From: Anastatus disparis
Taxonomy: Eukaryota; Arthropoda; Insecta; Hymenoptera; Eupelmidae
DNA: 64,000 nucleotides
Assembly (NCBI GenBank): GCA_017163975.1
Contig: JAFFSR010000010.1
Location: 1,736,001 to 1,800,000, forward strand
Reading direction: 5' to 3'
Part shown: piece by piece, positions 1 to 11,869 of the stretch
Layout of the letters: each line of letters starts with the position of its first letter
Position numbering within the stretch: position 1 is the first letter of the stretch
Made by a program: the position numbers and the translations under genes
The notes under the pieces: generated by a model
Databases searched by the model: none
Seen by the model: the letters and a program-made list of their open reading frames with translations, nothing else
What the model was told of the DNA's origin: nothing

Positions 1-720
1 AAGCAATGCACAGATTATTAGAATATCCTTTACATGTTATTCCACATACTATAAAACGTCTAAGCGTTCATGAAGAGAATCAACAGAACGTATTTTTTAA
101 AGAAGGAGAAGAAGAAATGATCATGCAAAAAAATGTTGGAACAACATTAACAGCATATTTTGAATCGAATAGAGAAGATTTCGAAGCATGAAATTACTTA
201 TATTCAGAAATACTAAATTTTTATACATTTGATGAAAAACTGAATGTACTTAGTAAGTCCGAAAAATAGAGAACGTTATTTTATTAGGTTATTACTTTTA
301 CATGTTAAAGAAGCCACGTCTTTTGAAGCTTTGCGTACTGTTGATGATGTGATGTACGATTCGTTTTATGAGGCAGCTATGGCAAAACAATTAATTAATA
401 AAGATGAAGAATAGGATAGATGCTTGGAAGAAGCATCTTCAACAGAATTCCCTCATGCTCCTTGTGAATTATTTGCTTTTATTTGCGTTTTTCATAATTC
501 TATAAGTGCACGAGATTGATATGAAAAATATAAAGATAAATTTTACCACCCTAAATACGAAAAAAATGTAGGTGAAAATCTTGCATTGAATGTTATTAAA
601 AATAATTTACAAGTCAATGGATTTTCATTAAACGATTTTAATTGACCTAACATAAGCACATTTATAGAAGAAGATAATAATGAAACAATTTTAAATCATA
701 ATAATTATATTCTTAATGAA
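1..720 (+). pseudogene. Helitron Rep-helicase, region between Rep and helicase domains (decayed)
   Basis: The first 61 codons match the post-Rep segment of Helitron replicases; the same segment, with the shared HTENQQ/HEENQQ and TTLTA[YW]F signatures, is found in the second Helitron near 58.0-58.1 kb. From about 313 to 720 the sequence continues in one frame with typical Helitron phrases (FEALRTVDD, then a conserved acidic run). This frame is interrupted by TAG at 412, TGA at 517 and TGA at 643, and a frameshift lies between the TGA at 189 and position 313. The catalytic HUH Rep domain would lie upstream, outside the window. In an active Helitron this protein nicks and joins DNA for rolling-circle transposition; this copy cannot make it. 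It continues directly into the helicase part that follows. Confidence 0.85.
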
Positions 721-2139
721 TTAGAAATGAAAATGAATTCTTTAAATAATAAACAAAGGCAAATATTCGACTCTACACTAAAATGTTTAAACAACCAAAG
801 TAAAGAAAAATATATTTTTATAGATGGACCGGGTGAAAGTGGAAAAAGTTATTTACTTAACGTTTTAATGGCTTATTTTAAATATCATACCATACATTAT
901 TTATGTGTAGCTTTGACAGGTATAGCAGCGGATTCATTAGCCGATGGAAGTACCGTGCATACAACATTTAAACTACCGTTAAATATAACAGATTGTACAA
1001 CTTGTAATGTTAAACCTAATTCTGCAGAAGGCAAACAATTAAAGGAAACACAAATAATTATTTAAGATGAAATATCCATGACTTCAAAATTTGCTTTTGA
1101 AGCGGTTGATCGTCTTTTTCAAGATTTATGCAATGTAAACCAACCCTTCGGTGGTAAAACTGTAATTATATCAGGAGATTTCAGGTAAACATTACCAATT
1201 GTACGACATGGTAGCCGTATGAACATTATCGAAAATTCAGTTAAATTTCGTTTAATATAGCAAAATTTTAAGCAAGTGAAGTTAAATGAAAATCTTCGAG
1301 TTTCGGATAATGATAATAATTTTAAACAACGGTTATTAGACATCGGAGAAGGAAAATGTTGCGATGTTTTTGAAGATGATAATGAAGTAAGTGATATACC
1401 AGATGATTTCATCATTAAAGAAAATCTTGTCAAAGAAATATTCGGAAAAACAATAAAAATAGACAATACGAATATAACGAAAAAAGTTATTTTGGCTCCT
1501 AAAAATAATGATGTAACTGAAATCAATAATAATGTTTTGAATTAAATGGAAGGAAACCATGTTGAATATTTGAGTATTGATATTGCTAAATATGATAACA
1601 AAGAAAATTTAGATATTATGTTACCTACAGAATTTTTAAATAAGTTAACTTCTAATGGACTTCCACCATATAAATTACATTTAAAAGTAGGGGCTATCAT
1701 TATACTTTTAAGAAATTTAAATGTCAATAAGGAACTTTGTAATGGAACAAGGTTGATAGTAAAAAAAATGCTTAAATATTCCATTCAAACGGAATTAGCA
1801 ACTGGTCAAAACAAAGATAAATTAGTTTTCATTCCAAGAATAAATTTATCTCCATCTACGAAAGAAATTCCATTCAATATGCTACGGAAACAGTTTCCTA
1901 TTAGATTAGGATTTTCAATGACTATTAATAAATCACAAGGACTATCTTATGAAAAAGTTGGTGTTTATTTGCTGTCACCAGTTTTCAGTCATGGGCAATC
2001 ATATGTTGCTCTTCCAAGGACGAAATTTAAAAACAAATAAAAATTATATTTAGGTGACTACGCTATTGTCAACGGAGAAAATAAAAATGATCAGAACACA
2101 ATATATACAAAAAACATTGTTTATAAAGAGATATCATAA
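721..2139 (+). pseudogene. Helitron PIF1-like helicase domain (decayed)
   Basis: This is an SF1B PIF1-type helicase in the same frame as the upstream part. Walker A reads GPGESGKS (usual GPGGSGKS) at about 826-850. The Walker B region follows as a DE pair just after a TAA at 1063. A GDFR motif is followed by TAA at 1186. The C-terminal signatures TINKSQG and FSHGQSYVAL lie at about 1921-2013, and the frame ends as NIVYKEIS at the TAA at 2137, a normal Helitron helicase terminus. Further in-frame stops are TAG 1258, TAA 1543 and TAA 2038. No frameshift is needed after about 313, so decay here is mostly by nonsense substitution. I see no clear Helitron 3' hairpin/CTRR terminus just downstream, where minisatellites begin. 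Confidence 0.9.
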
Positions 2140-2267
2140 AGAATATGTCAATATGTATTTAATATTTATGTTTTAGATTGTGTTAATAATTGAACTCGAA
2201 ATATAATAAAATATATGATATTTAATAAAAATAAATATCAACTGACGCTTTCAAAATAGTTTAATAT

Positions 2268-2690
2268 GATGTTGAATCAGCTGTATAAAGGACGCACTGT
2301 TAAATCGGCTACATAAGAAAACGTGCTGTTGAATCGACTGCATACGAGGATACGCTATTAAATCGACTACATTAGGGAATGCGCTGTTGAATCAGCTGCA
2401 AATAGGGATGCGCTGTAGAGTCGGCTGCATATGGGGGTGCGCTGTTGAATCAGCTGCATATTGGGATGCGCTGTTGAATCTGCTGCATATTGGGATGCGC
2501 TGTTGAATCAGCTGCATATTGAGATGCGCTGTTGAATCGGCTGCATATTGGGATGCGCTGTTGAATCGGCTGCATATTGGGATGCGCTGTTAAATCAGCT
2601 GCATATGGGGATGCGCTGTTTGAACGGCTGCATATTGAGACGCTATGTTTAATCGGCTGCATATGGAGATGCGCTATTAGATTTGCAATG
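2268..2690. repeat. 29-bp minisatellite array
   Basis: About 14 imperfect copies of a 29-bp unit containing GATGCGCTGTTGAATC and GGCTGCATATT. The period was measured between GATGCG at 2465 and 2494. Units at the left edge are more diverged than those in the middle. Short open frames across it arise from the repeat and are not genes. Confidence 0.9.
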
Positions 2691-2854
2691 TCTAATGTAA
2701 GAATGAGACGTTATAACATTGCATTTGAAATAAAAAAAAATATTATAGCATCTGGAGTGGAGTCTGTATAAAACATTATAAAAATACGCTCCACTAAAGA
2801 ATCCAATGTAAAAGTATACAGGCTTGGATGAAAAGCTACGTTAGAAAACATATT

Positions 2855-5145
2855 GACCAAAAAAATGCAAGAATCAAAAAAATATAAAGCCCACGATAAT
2901 ATAAAGCCCAAGAAAATATAAGGCCCAAAAAATGTTGCGCCCAAAAAAATATTAAGTCCCAAAAATTATGAGGCCCAAAAAAATATAAGGCCCAAGAAAG
3001 TATTAGCTCGATAAAATATAAGGCTCAAAAAAAATTAAGGCCCGAGAAAATATAAGGCCCAAAATATATAGAGACGAAAAAATATTGGGCCCAAAAAAAA
3101 TTAGGGCCCAAGAAAATATAAGGCCCAAAAAATGTAGAGACCGAAAAAATATTGGGCCCAAAAAAATATTGAGTCCAAAAAAATATAAGGCCCAAGAAAG
3201 TATAAGGCCCAAGAAAATATAAGGCCCAAAAAATATAGAGACCGAAAAAATATTGGGCCCAAAAAAATATTGAGTCCAAAAAATTATAAGGCCCAAAAAA
3301 ATATAAGGCCCAAGAAAGTATAAGGCTCAATAAAATATGAGGCCTAAAAAATATAAGGCCCAAGAAAATATAAGGCTCAATAAAATATAAGGCCCAAAAA
3401 AATAAGGCCCAAAAAATATAGAGATTGAAAAAATATTGGGCATAAAAAAATATTGAGTCCAAAAAATTATAAGGCCCAAGAAAATATAAGGCTCGATAAA
3501 ATATAAGGCCCAAAAATTATAGAGACCGAAAAAATATTGGGCCCAAAAAAATATTGAGTCCAAAAAAATATTAGGCCCAAAAAAATATTGAGTCCAAAAA
3601 ATTATAAGGCCCAAAAAAATATAAGGCCCAAGAAAGTATTAGGCTCAATAAAATATAAGGCCTAAAAAATATAGAGACCAAAAAAATATTAGGCCCAAAA
3701 AAATATTGAGTCCAAAAAATCATAAGGCCCAAAAAATAAAAGAAAGTATCAGGCTCAATAAAATATAAGGCCTAAAAAAATAGAGACCGAAAAAATATTG
3801 GGCCCAAACAATTATAAGGCCCAAAAAAATATAAGGCATAAGAAAGTATAAGGCTTAATAAAATAGGAGGCCCAAAAAATATAAGGCTTAATAAAATAGG
3901 AGGCCCAAAAAATATAAGGCCCAAGGAAATATAAGGCTCAATAAAATATAAGGCCATAAAAAATAAACCCCAAAAAATATAGAGATTGAAAAAATATTGG
4001 GCACAAAAAAATATTGAGTCCAAAAAATTATAAGGCCCAAGAAAATATAAGGCTCGATAAAATATAAGGCCCAAAAATTATAGAGACCGAAAAAATATTA
4101 GGCCAAAAAAAATATTGAGTCCAAAAAATCATAAAACCAAAAAAAAATAAAAGGCCCAAGAAAGTATTAGGCTCAATAAAATATAAGGCCTAAAAAAATA
4201 GAGATCGAAAAAATATTAGGCCCAAAAAAATATTGAGTCCATAAAATCATAAGGCCCAAAAAAATAAAAGAAAGTATCAGGCTTAATAAAATATAAGGCT
4301 TAAAAAAAATAGAGACCGAAAAAATATTGGGCCCAAAAAAATATTGAGTCTAAAAAATTATAAGGCCCAAAAAAATATAAGGCCCAAGAAAGTATAAGGC
4401 TCAATAAAATATGAGGCCCAAAAAATATAAGGCTTAAGAAAATATAAGGCTCAATAAAATATAAGGCCCAAAAAAATAATCCCCAAAAAATATAGAGATT
4501 GAAAAAATATTGGGCACAAAAAAATATTGAGTCCAAAAAATTATAAGGCCCAAGAAAATATAAGGCTCGATAAAATATAAAGCCCAAAAATTATAGAGAC
4601 CGAAAAAATATTAGGCCCAAAAAAATATTGAGTCCAAAAAATTATAAGGCCCAAAAAAATATAAGGCCGAAGAAAGTATTAGGCTCAATAAAATATAAGG
4701 CCTAAAAAAAATAAAAAAGATTGGGCCCAAAAAAATATTGAGTCCAAAAAATTATAAGGCCCAAAAAAATATAAGGCCCAAGAAAGTATAAGGCTCAATA
4801 AAATATGAGGCCTAAAAAATATAAGGCCCAAGAAAATATAAGACTCAATAAAATATAAGGCCCAAAAAAATAAGGCCCAAAAAATATAGAGATTGAAAAA
4901 ATATTGGGCATAAAAAAATATTGAGTCCAAAAAATTATAAGGCCCAAGAAAATATAAGGCTCGATAAAATATAAGGCCCAAAAATTATAGAGACCGAAAA
5001 AATATTGGGCCCAAAAAAATATTGAGTCCAAAAAAATATTAGGCCCAAAAAAATATAGAGTCCAAAAAATTACAAGGCCTAAGAAAATTAGAATGCCTAA
5101 GAAAATGTAAGGCCCAAGAAAATATAAGGCCCGAAAAAGACACAT
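2855..5145. repeat. 17-bp minisatellite/satellite array with higher-order blocks
   Basis: About 2.3 kb built from a 17-bp monomer of the form (A-rich)TATAAGGCCCAA, with variants ending GGCTC, GAGTCC, GAGACCG and TTGGGCCC. Variants follow one another in a recurring order, so longer blocks repeat: the marker GAGATTGAAAAA occurs at 3421, 3982, 4495 and 4889 (spacings 561, 513 and 394). All minus-strand open frames here are rich in F, L, Y, I, W and G only because the monomer lacks stops; they are not genes. Confidence 0.93.
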
Positions 5146-5153
5146 TCAAAAAA

Positions 5154-5195
5154 TGCGGAGAACCGGAGAACCGGAGAACCGGAGAAACGGAGAAA
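5154..5195. repeat. 9-bp tandem repeat at the edge of the 17-bp array
   Basis: Four to five copies of CGGAGAACC immediately follow the 17-bp array. The unit is unrelated to the neighbouring monomer and marks the array boundary. Confidence 0.85.
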
Positions 5196-8003
5196 AAAGT
5201 GGTTTCACTTTAATATAATATAAGATTTTAGGTTGTGTGAGGGTGGGGCTCGAACAGCAGTGCGTATCCCAGATTAAACAATTCTCCAATTGGTGGCGCT
5301 AGTGTCGAACATCCTCTTATTATTTCTCTCTCTCTCTCTGACCTTCAATAGGCGTTTCATAAAAGTGAGGTTATATATTTTGTAGCTATTTAATATATAT
5401 TTTTCCTATGTATATATCCAGAAACTAAATTACTGTGACTTTTGATTTTAATATAATTTAAATTATTTGATTTTAATACTTTACTATCTTCACAATTTTA
5501 AGAAAATTTCTTTTAAATCACAGAAAAATTATCTAAGAAAAATAGTTTCCAAAGAATTTATCAAATAAACTATCTCTTATTAATTTCTCACAAGGTTAGG
5601 ATTTACACTAACTGAAAGAAATTTTTAATCACTTTAGAATTTTAACAATAGCTTGATAATATATTACGAATTTATTATATTCAATAAAACACAAAAGTTA
5701 AGTAAAAGAGAACTTTAAAAAGAAAGTTTCTAGAATCAGTTACTAACTGTTATTGTAAATTATAAACAATTGCAATTTCACTTCAAGTATAAGAAAAAAT
5801 AAATATTATTTTTACACTACACTCGATTAGGATAGAAAAAAAAAGAATTCACTAATTAATTTTCACTATCTCACTTTAATCACAAAAAAAATTATTATGT
5901 ATTTAGCTTTCACAATCTTTTTCCATCACAATGTATTTGATATGTAGAATAAATTAAAATTTTACAAATTAAATGTCCACGTGGCTATTTTTATAGCCTG
6001 CCGTAGACTTCCGCTAATCTTATTCGCGAGAGAGAGAGATTTGATATTTAATTTATTCACTGAATTTTCACTAACACACAAAAAAAATTAGTTACTTAAT
6101 TAAATTATACCTTAGGTTGCTCGCTATTATGCACCTCAGCCATATCCATGTCCCAAAAAATTCAGACGACCCTACAAGGGGAGTACAACTATTCTTTCCA
6201 AAATGGTCGGCAATCGCTAGCGTCTTCGAGGAAGATGGCTATCTGTTAGGCTGATGGCACACGGAACAAAAGGAAAAGTTCACGCGAGAAAAAAAAATCT
6301 AATAATTAATAACAACCGATCAATAACCAAAATTTAATAACAATTATCAACTTTCTTAACTCAACAAGTAAAGATAATAACTTAACAAAATAAGTTTAAC
6401 AAATGTAACAATAAACGAGTTTATCAAGGAAAAGAAACGAAAGCTCGACCGTACAATACTGTGATTAGAACGACAATAAGGCACGAAGAAGAAGGAAGCG
6501 AACGCTGAGCATCAGTGGCTTCTCCTTCTTTATTGCTCTCTTTGTTACTCTTGTTATTCCCTATATACTATCTTTTTCTATTTCGCGACTCACTAATCAA
6601 GTAAAGTTCTTTTCATCACCTTCTTCTGGTGTAGTTCGCTACTCGCTAGTGAAATTACATGTTATTTCCTGTTACTAGTGTAGTATTTTTACACTTTATC
6701 TGTTACGCCATCTGCGCGCTTAATTTCATTACAGTTTATCTTATTTTCTCTATGAATAACTAACTATTTTTCTTATTACAATAAAAAGTTAATTTTTATC
6801 AGATAATCTAGACAAGTATTAATTAGTAATATAAACAATAATTTCTGATTATTCGTTATTTTAGGTTCGCTTAAATCTTTATTCTATTAATGATTATCAT
6901 TTTTAATTATTTCGTACAATTACAATGTCAATTTATTTATTTGTACTGTAACGCCATCTATAAAAATATACAAAAAGATATTTACAACAAGCAAACAGAA
7001 GTTATTATTTAAATTGCGTTTGGATATCGTTAGTCTTTGCGCACCCCCTATAATATGACTCATTACAATTTCTATCAAATAATCTTTCATCTCTTTTTAT
7101 CATAATCAAGTTTTTATACATGCGCTATCTATTACCATATGCGCCTATCCTACTTTATCGACTTTAATTATTACATCAGTCTATTTCTATCTATCTCTCT
7201 CTCTTTCTACCTTTTAACTAACTCTACGCGAGCGCCACAACAGCATGTTCGCGCGAACACGTGTTCATATATATTTTGTGCCGTCGGCCCCGTTTCGCCA
7301 CCTCCTGGACGTTTGATAGTGAGAATCGTCTGCTCGAGGCTTTCTGTGTGACTCGTGAGTGTATATGTGCATGGTTGTTTCTTAATCAGTGCCGTCAGCC
7401 GGTAGTCCAACGTACATGGCTACTTGGCAGTAGGTTATGTGATCAGCTGTGTACATCCAGGGCTCAGCACCGAAAACAAGAACACAACAGAATTATTTCT
7501 CTGTTGGTTTCTTACGGTGGCCTTGGTTGCTGTCACGAGTGTGGTGATTATTATTTTATGAATTCACACGCTCGGGGAATTATGAATGATTTTTCTTTTT
7601 AATAGGTTTTTAATAGATAATTATTTTAAATAAATAAAACAAAAAAAAAAATTATTGTGACGTGAAAATACCACGTCACAATATTTAGATATTGCATATT
7701 TACATTTTTGAGGGAGTTTTGTCCTTATTACACAAGTCAAAGCAGATTATCCGTTGTTCTCATTTAACTCATTAGATATAAATATTACATCTGGCAATAT
7801 TGCAACACTACAGCTGTTGCGTGCGTATTTGTTTGACAGTGTGTTGTTTTTCGGTCTTGCATTAATATAATCATTATATCCTATAATTGATGCAAAGTAA
7901 TCACATCATATAATATTTGAAAAAAATGATAGTTGCAAATATTACCTGTAATAAGATTTTTTATGTTCACCGTAAGAATAAATTTACAGGTTTGATAGAG
8001 CTT
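5196..8003. other. Non-coding stretch, possible decayed LTR material
   Basis: No convincing gene. It is AT-rich with GC-richer islands at about 6120-6260, 6420-6530 and 7200-7600. The phrase GGGTGGGGCTCGAAC near 5250 resembles the inner inverted repeat of the foldback at 42705-43854 and could be part of a tRNA-like or repeat sequence. TACGCCATCT occurs at about 6702 and 6948. The short open frames at 7139-7602 show no recognisable motif. The GC islands and pyrimidine tracts could be an old LTR, but I cannot find paired ends. Confidence 0.4.
7654..7682. repeat. Short perfect hairpin, TGTGACGTG arms
   Basis: ATTGTGACGTG and CACGTCACAAT flank a 7-base spacer (AAAATAC). It could be a small regulatory hairpin or the junction of old LTR ends; nothing around it decides this. 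Confidence 0.6.
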
Positions 8004-8007
8004 TTAA

Positions 8008-8397
8008 GAGGCAGCCGTATCATTCTGTCCTTGTCTAATCTTAATTTTCGTTATTATAAATAAATATAATATTTTCATAGAAAAGTAAGACAACCGCCCA
8101 ATAGAGCAAAAGACAAGCAAACGATTCTTTTCTATGAAAAAATATGAAATTTTGATTATTTTTCGAATGAAGTCTGAAACGAAAAAACAGTTCAATCAAC
8201 TCAATCAAGTTCGATTGTTTTTCCGTTTCAGACTTCATTCGAAAAAATAATAAAAATTCATATTTTTTATAGAAAAGAATCGTTTGCTTGTCTTTTTGCT
8301 CTATTGGGCGGTTGTCTTACTTTTCTATGAAAATATTTTATTTATTTATAATAACGAAAATTTAGATTAGACAAGGACAGAATGATACGGCCTCCTC
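8008..8397. mobile_element. TTAA-flanked foldback MITE, subfamily A, copy 1
   Basis: A 390-bp element flanked by TTAA at 8004-8007 and 8398-8401. The two halves are near-perfect inverted repeats meeting near 8200. The end begins GAGGCAGCCGTATCATT and continues CTGTCCTTGTCTAAT; the other end is its reverse complement. A second copy lies at 42103-42491. The TTAA duplication suggests a piggyBac-like or Sola-like cut-and-paste transposase acting in trans, which is inference. ORFs on both strands are mirror images caused by the palindrome. Confidence 0.93.
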
Positions 8398-8401
8398 TTA
8401 A

Positions 8402-9289
8402 AAGATGATAAAAAAACGGCAATAAAAAAGTTACAAAAAATGTTAATGTAATTTAAAAAATTGCTGATTATTTGGGAAAATTGCCAAATCTTTATACCAA
8501 AAAATAAGTATTATATACATGATGATATTTTTTGAAGATATTTTTTATTTATATTTTAATCTGTACTATTTAACTATTCATTCAAAATATTTTTATACAA
8601 CTTGTAAATACGTTGATAAATATTATTTTGTTACTTTTCTATAAAAATATTATTCATATTACTTTATGCATGTTTAATTATGTATGCATTATACTATTCA
8701 AATTTTAAAAAACGCACACGTCATCGCATCTATCTTACTTTTACAGTGTTGCCACATGTCTTTGATCATGGCGTCTAAGAAGTAAAATTAATTAAACGCC
8801 TTTACAAAATTATTTATTACAACTCTCACAGATACCTAATGCCTATTTTTTGAACATTCATACTTTCTCAAAATGTTTTTTAAGCTATTTAAAAAATTTG
8901 AACAATATTTGTTCGTTAAATAAACTGTATTTCTCAAGTGAGTGCGGCAAAAGTGCATTCGGCTAGAGACTACATGTTAAAATCCCGAAAAAAACCCTTC
9001 GATAACTTTTCTCCTGTGTATCCTAGCCTTTCAAAAATTCAACAACGTTATCTTATATGTACCATGTACTAATACATCTAATTTCATTAAAATCTATTTG
9101 TTGATTCTATTACCAATAGAACTTCCGTAAGTTTCAACAATGACTCGCTAAAAATAGAAAAATGTAATAATAGTTTATTTACAAAATTTACGCATTTAAG
9201 ATATTGAACACTTCTCCTAATCCAATATACTCTTTACATAATGTTTTGCAAAGACTACTTTCTTCTGTGTCACTCTTGCATTTATTGAC
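8402..9289. other. AT-rich, no gene seen
   Basis: No ORF, splice-supported exon or repeat structure that I can support. This is spacer between two foldback elements. Confidence 0.6.
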
Positions 9290-9293
9290 TTAA

Positions 9294-9679
9294 GAGCAGG
9301 CCGAATTCGCTGTCCTTGTCCAATTTGTGTTTTTGTTATTTACTCAAGCTTTAATCGGTGTATCTTCAAATTAAAGGTCGAGCGCAATAGATATTATTAT
9401 TATGAACATCTATGCACAAGAAAAAAAAATATCTACCGGTTTGTTTTTGAGAAAAGTAAGTAACGCCAAAGTAAAAGTTTATGTTTCTAATATTTTCACA
9501 TTACTTACTTTTCTCAAAAACAAACCGGTAAATATTTTTTTTCTTGTGCATAGATGTTCATAATAATAATATCTATTGCGCTTGACCTTTAATTTGAAGA
9601 TACACCGATTAAAACTTGAGTAAATAACAAACAACTCAATTGTTACTCGGACGGTATCAGGTTTTACTCCGGCCTACCG
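9294..9679. mobile_element. TTAA-flanked foldback MITE, subfamily B, copy 1
   Basis: A 386-bp hairpin element with TTAA at 9290-9293 and 9680-9683. Long arms (about 9335-9485 against 9495-9640) are inverted repeats of each other. The outer 35-45 bp are not: the left end reads GAGCAGGCCGAATTCG then CTGTCCTTGTCCAATT, while the right end read inward is CGGTAGGCCGGAGTAAAAC. The copy at 56734-57118 has the same two different ends in swapped order, so the asymmetry belongs to the subfamily. Confidence 0.9.
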
Positions 9680-9718
9680 TTAAGAGGATGTAATAGGGTA
9701 TATGATGTATGCATACTT

Positions 9719-9882
9719 ACCGACAATGCAGTTTTTCAAATATTTATTCTTCATTCACAATTTTTCTAAAATATCTCTATATTAGGCTTTTTATTAGTAA
9801 GAATGGAAGGCTGTAATATAGAGATATTTTTAAAATTTTTGAATTAAGAATAAAAAATTTGAAAAACTGTAATGTCGATATT
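9719..9882. repeat. Imperfect inverted repeat, about 70-bp arms
   Basis: The left arm starts CGACAATGCAGTTTTTCAAA and contains AAATATCTCTATATTA. The right arm repeats this in reverse (TAATATAGAGATATTTTT, then GAAAAACTGTAATGTCG). It is probably a small MITE; I could not fix target duplications. Confidence 0.7.
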
Positions 9883-9885
9883 TTA

Positions 9886-10135
9886 CATTCCCTTAAAATA
9901 AAGATTTACTTAAAATTAATTTTCTTTACTTATTAAAACTTTTCAGAATCATACAAATAAATTTTACAAAATATAAATTTGATAAATATAATAAATTCAT
10001 ATATGTAACATAGTTGTCTAACAGTCTACTAATGAAAATTGATTTTTTCTTGTTAAAATTTTTTCAAAGTTTTCAAGTTTTTTTCAAATTAAATAAACTT
10101 AATAGAACCATAAATCCATAAATGTAACAAATTCA

Positions 10136-10138
<3 letters not shown>
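9886..10138. other. AT-rich spacer
   Basis: Poly-A/T-rich DNA with no gene or repeat structure I can support. Confidence 0.5.

Positions 10139-10172
<34 letters not shown>
10139..10172. repeat. (TA)n microsatellite, left of solo LTR
   Basis: About 16 TA units. The solo LTR begins directly inside this tract, which resumes at 11359. Confidence 0.95.
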
Positions 10173-10175
<3 letters not shown>

Positions 10176-11355
10176 AACGGAGAATATATTTAAACAAACA
10201 AAATTAAATATATTTGTGGGCTTCACGTGTACTCACTTTAAGTACACGTGCACTCACCGTTAAATAACTGACTTTCGGTTTACAGTCTATCAGCTCAATT
10301 CAATGCAGCTGATCTGCTTCGACTATCTATTTCTGACGAGAAAAATCAATTAAACAATATTTAATACTACTGCAGAACTTCGCTTAGAAGTTCTGCCTTC
10401 CAGACGTCTGGTACGACGAAACCCATGGCGCGTACCCGAGAACTCTATTAAATATCTTTGATCAAAAGAGAGTGTACTATATTCAACACATACATATACA
10501 AACAAGACACGATTTTAATTATTAAGAAATATTATTAGGCAATAATCAAGAATTACTCTAACCTTAATTTACTTTATTCAAATCACTAAATAAATTCAAT
10601 ACAATGAAATAAAATTATAATAATATTAATTCGAAAGTAAAATTTGATAACTTTAATAAAGAGAAACAACTGTTAATCTAAGCTAACCTATACTACATAA
10701 CACGGGCACACACGACGGTCTTTTTCGTCTCGCACATACATATTAAACGTGATCGCACTAGTCTGCAGACTTACATTTTTCGCCAAGCGGTGTGTGTAGA
10801 GCCTTTCCGCAGTTGCCTTCACGTAATGAACAACCCAGAGTATGGACCAAAGCGGCACCGTAGATATGCAGTGCAGCCTGCCGTCTTTATCGCTCTTACT
10901 GACAGGCCAAACAAACTCTCGTTTGACGCTGCAGTGGACACACTTAATCCTGGCTCTCAAGAAAATGATAACAATAAAGAACCGGCACTTCTCACGAGTG
11001 ATTATCCCGTACTTGAAAGGCAATTAACACGATTCACAAGTGAATTAATTTCCTTGATAAGTCTCAACCGAGGAAAAATAGCCGACACTCGAGCACAAAC
11101 GATCTGTCAAGATGGCAGCCTAACTCTCCTAAACCAACCCGTTCGTTTCTTTCTCTTGCTTGAGTCTACCAGTCATGCATTGCGCGCGCTTCTTTCTACA
11201 GTCATCCATCCAAGTCGCTAACACAGACTCTCTCTGTCTCACTCTTATACTCGCATATGAAGCATCGAAACATACGTTGTACTGTGCGACTAACAACGAG
11301 GACAGATATATGCGCATACTGTCACACAGTATACGCGTAATTCGCTATCCTCGTT

Positions 11356-11358
<3 letters not shown>
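10173..11358. mobile_element. Probable solo LTR inserted in a TA microsatellite
   Basis: A 1186-bp block starts TGTAACGGAG and ends CTCGTTACA, giving LTR-like TG...CA ends that are short inverted repeats. It interrupts a (TA)n tract present on both sides, with ATAT directly adjacent on each side as a possible 4-bp duplication. It is GC-richer than its surroundings, as LTRs often are, and has no internal domain. Overlapping ORFs at 10688-11317 on both strands show no family motif. A BEL/Pao or Gypsy origin is possible but not shown. Confidence 0.65.

Positions 11359-11421
<63 letters not shown>
11359..11421. repeat. (TA)n microsatellite between solo LTR and Helitron end
   Basis: About 31 TA units. 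It received two insertions: the solo LTR on the left and a Helitron on the right. Confidence 0.95.
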
Positions 11422-11422
<1 letters not shown>

Positions 11423-11827
11423 TAGGGGGTACCCACCTGCTCGCCCTGCTCGCAAGCCCCCCAATTTTTGATGTACTTATTCTTGTGTATACATGCGTAT
11501 AAATGCCTCATCTCTGAGGCGTACCCTGAGGCGTTGTAAGAGGAGGGGATGAGGAAGCACTGAGGCGTCGGTAACTATTTTTACGTTATTTTTGAAAATT
11601 TAAAAAAATATCACTCACAAACTTGAGGCGTTTCGAGAAATTCCTAAGGCTTACCTGAGGCGTCTCTGAGGAGTCTTTGAGGAGACCTATGAGGTAATAT
11701 GAGGCGACAATCGTTGAGGCGATGTCAGAGGCGGGTCGAGGAGGGGGGAGGCTGGGGAAGGAGGGAGTAGGAGTGGGGAGGACGCAAGAATGCTATTTTT
11801 TGAGGCTTACGTCTATATAATATAGGA

Positions 11828-11830
<3 letters not shown>
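11422..11830 (-). mobile_element. Short non-autonomous Helitron
   Basis: Read on the minus strand, the element starts TCTTCC at 11830 and ends with a GC-rich hairpin-forming stretch and CTAG at 11422. These match the Helitron rule of 5' TC, 3' hairpin, CTRR and insertion between A and T: the plus-strand flanks are A at 11421 and T at 11831. It is about 409 bp and has no coding. Its interior carries roughly a dozen TGAGGCG/TGAGGAG motifs. The same 3' terminus occurs at 17074 and, mutated, at 37347-37391. It would depend on Rep-helicase made elsewhere. Confidence 0.75.

Positions 11831-11868
<38 letters not shown>
11831..11868. repeat. (TA)n microsatellite right of the Helitron
   Basis: About 18 TA units, probably the continuation of the tract that received the Helitron. 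Confidence 0.9.

Positions 11869-11869
<1 letters not shown>

Noticed and set aside
2268..2690. Regular 29-bp repeats, at first sight CRISPR-like
   Set aside because: Units are directly adjacent with no spacers, and the window is eukaryotic; this is a minisatellite.
2711..5145. Minus-strand ORFs rich in F, L, Y, I, W and G
   Set aside because: They are translations of the 17-bp array in all three frames and arise because the monomer has no stops on that strand.
7139..7602. Overlapping ORFs of 67-113 codons
   Set aside because: No motif, no splice support, both strands open; explained by a locally GC-richer stretch.
7654..7682. TGTGACGTG hairpin as paired LTR ends
   Set aside because: Only seven bases separate the arms and no LTR body with these ends could be found on either side.
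10688..11471. Several ORFs on both strands, the longest 143 codons
   Set aside because: They lie in a probable solo LTR and a TA tract, overlap one another and show no family signature.
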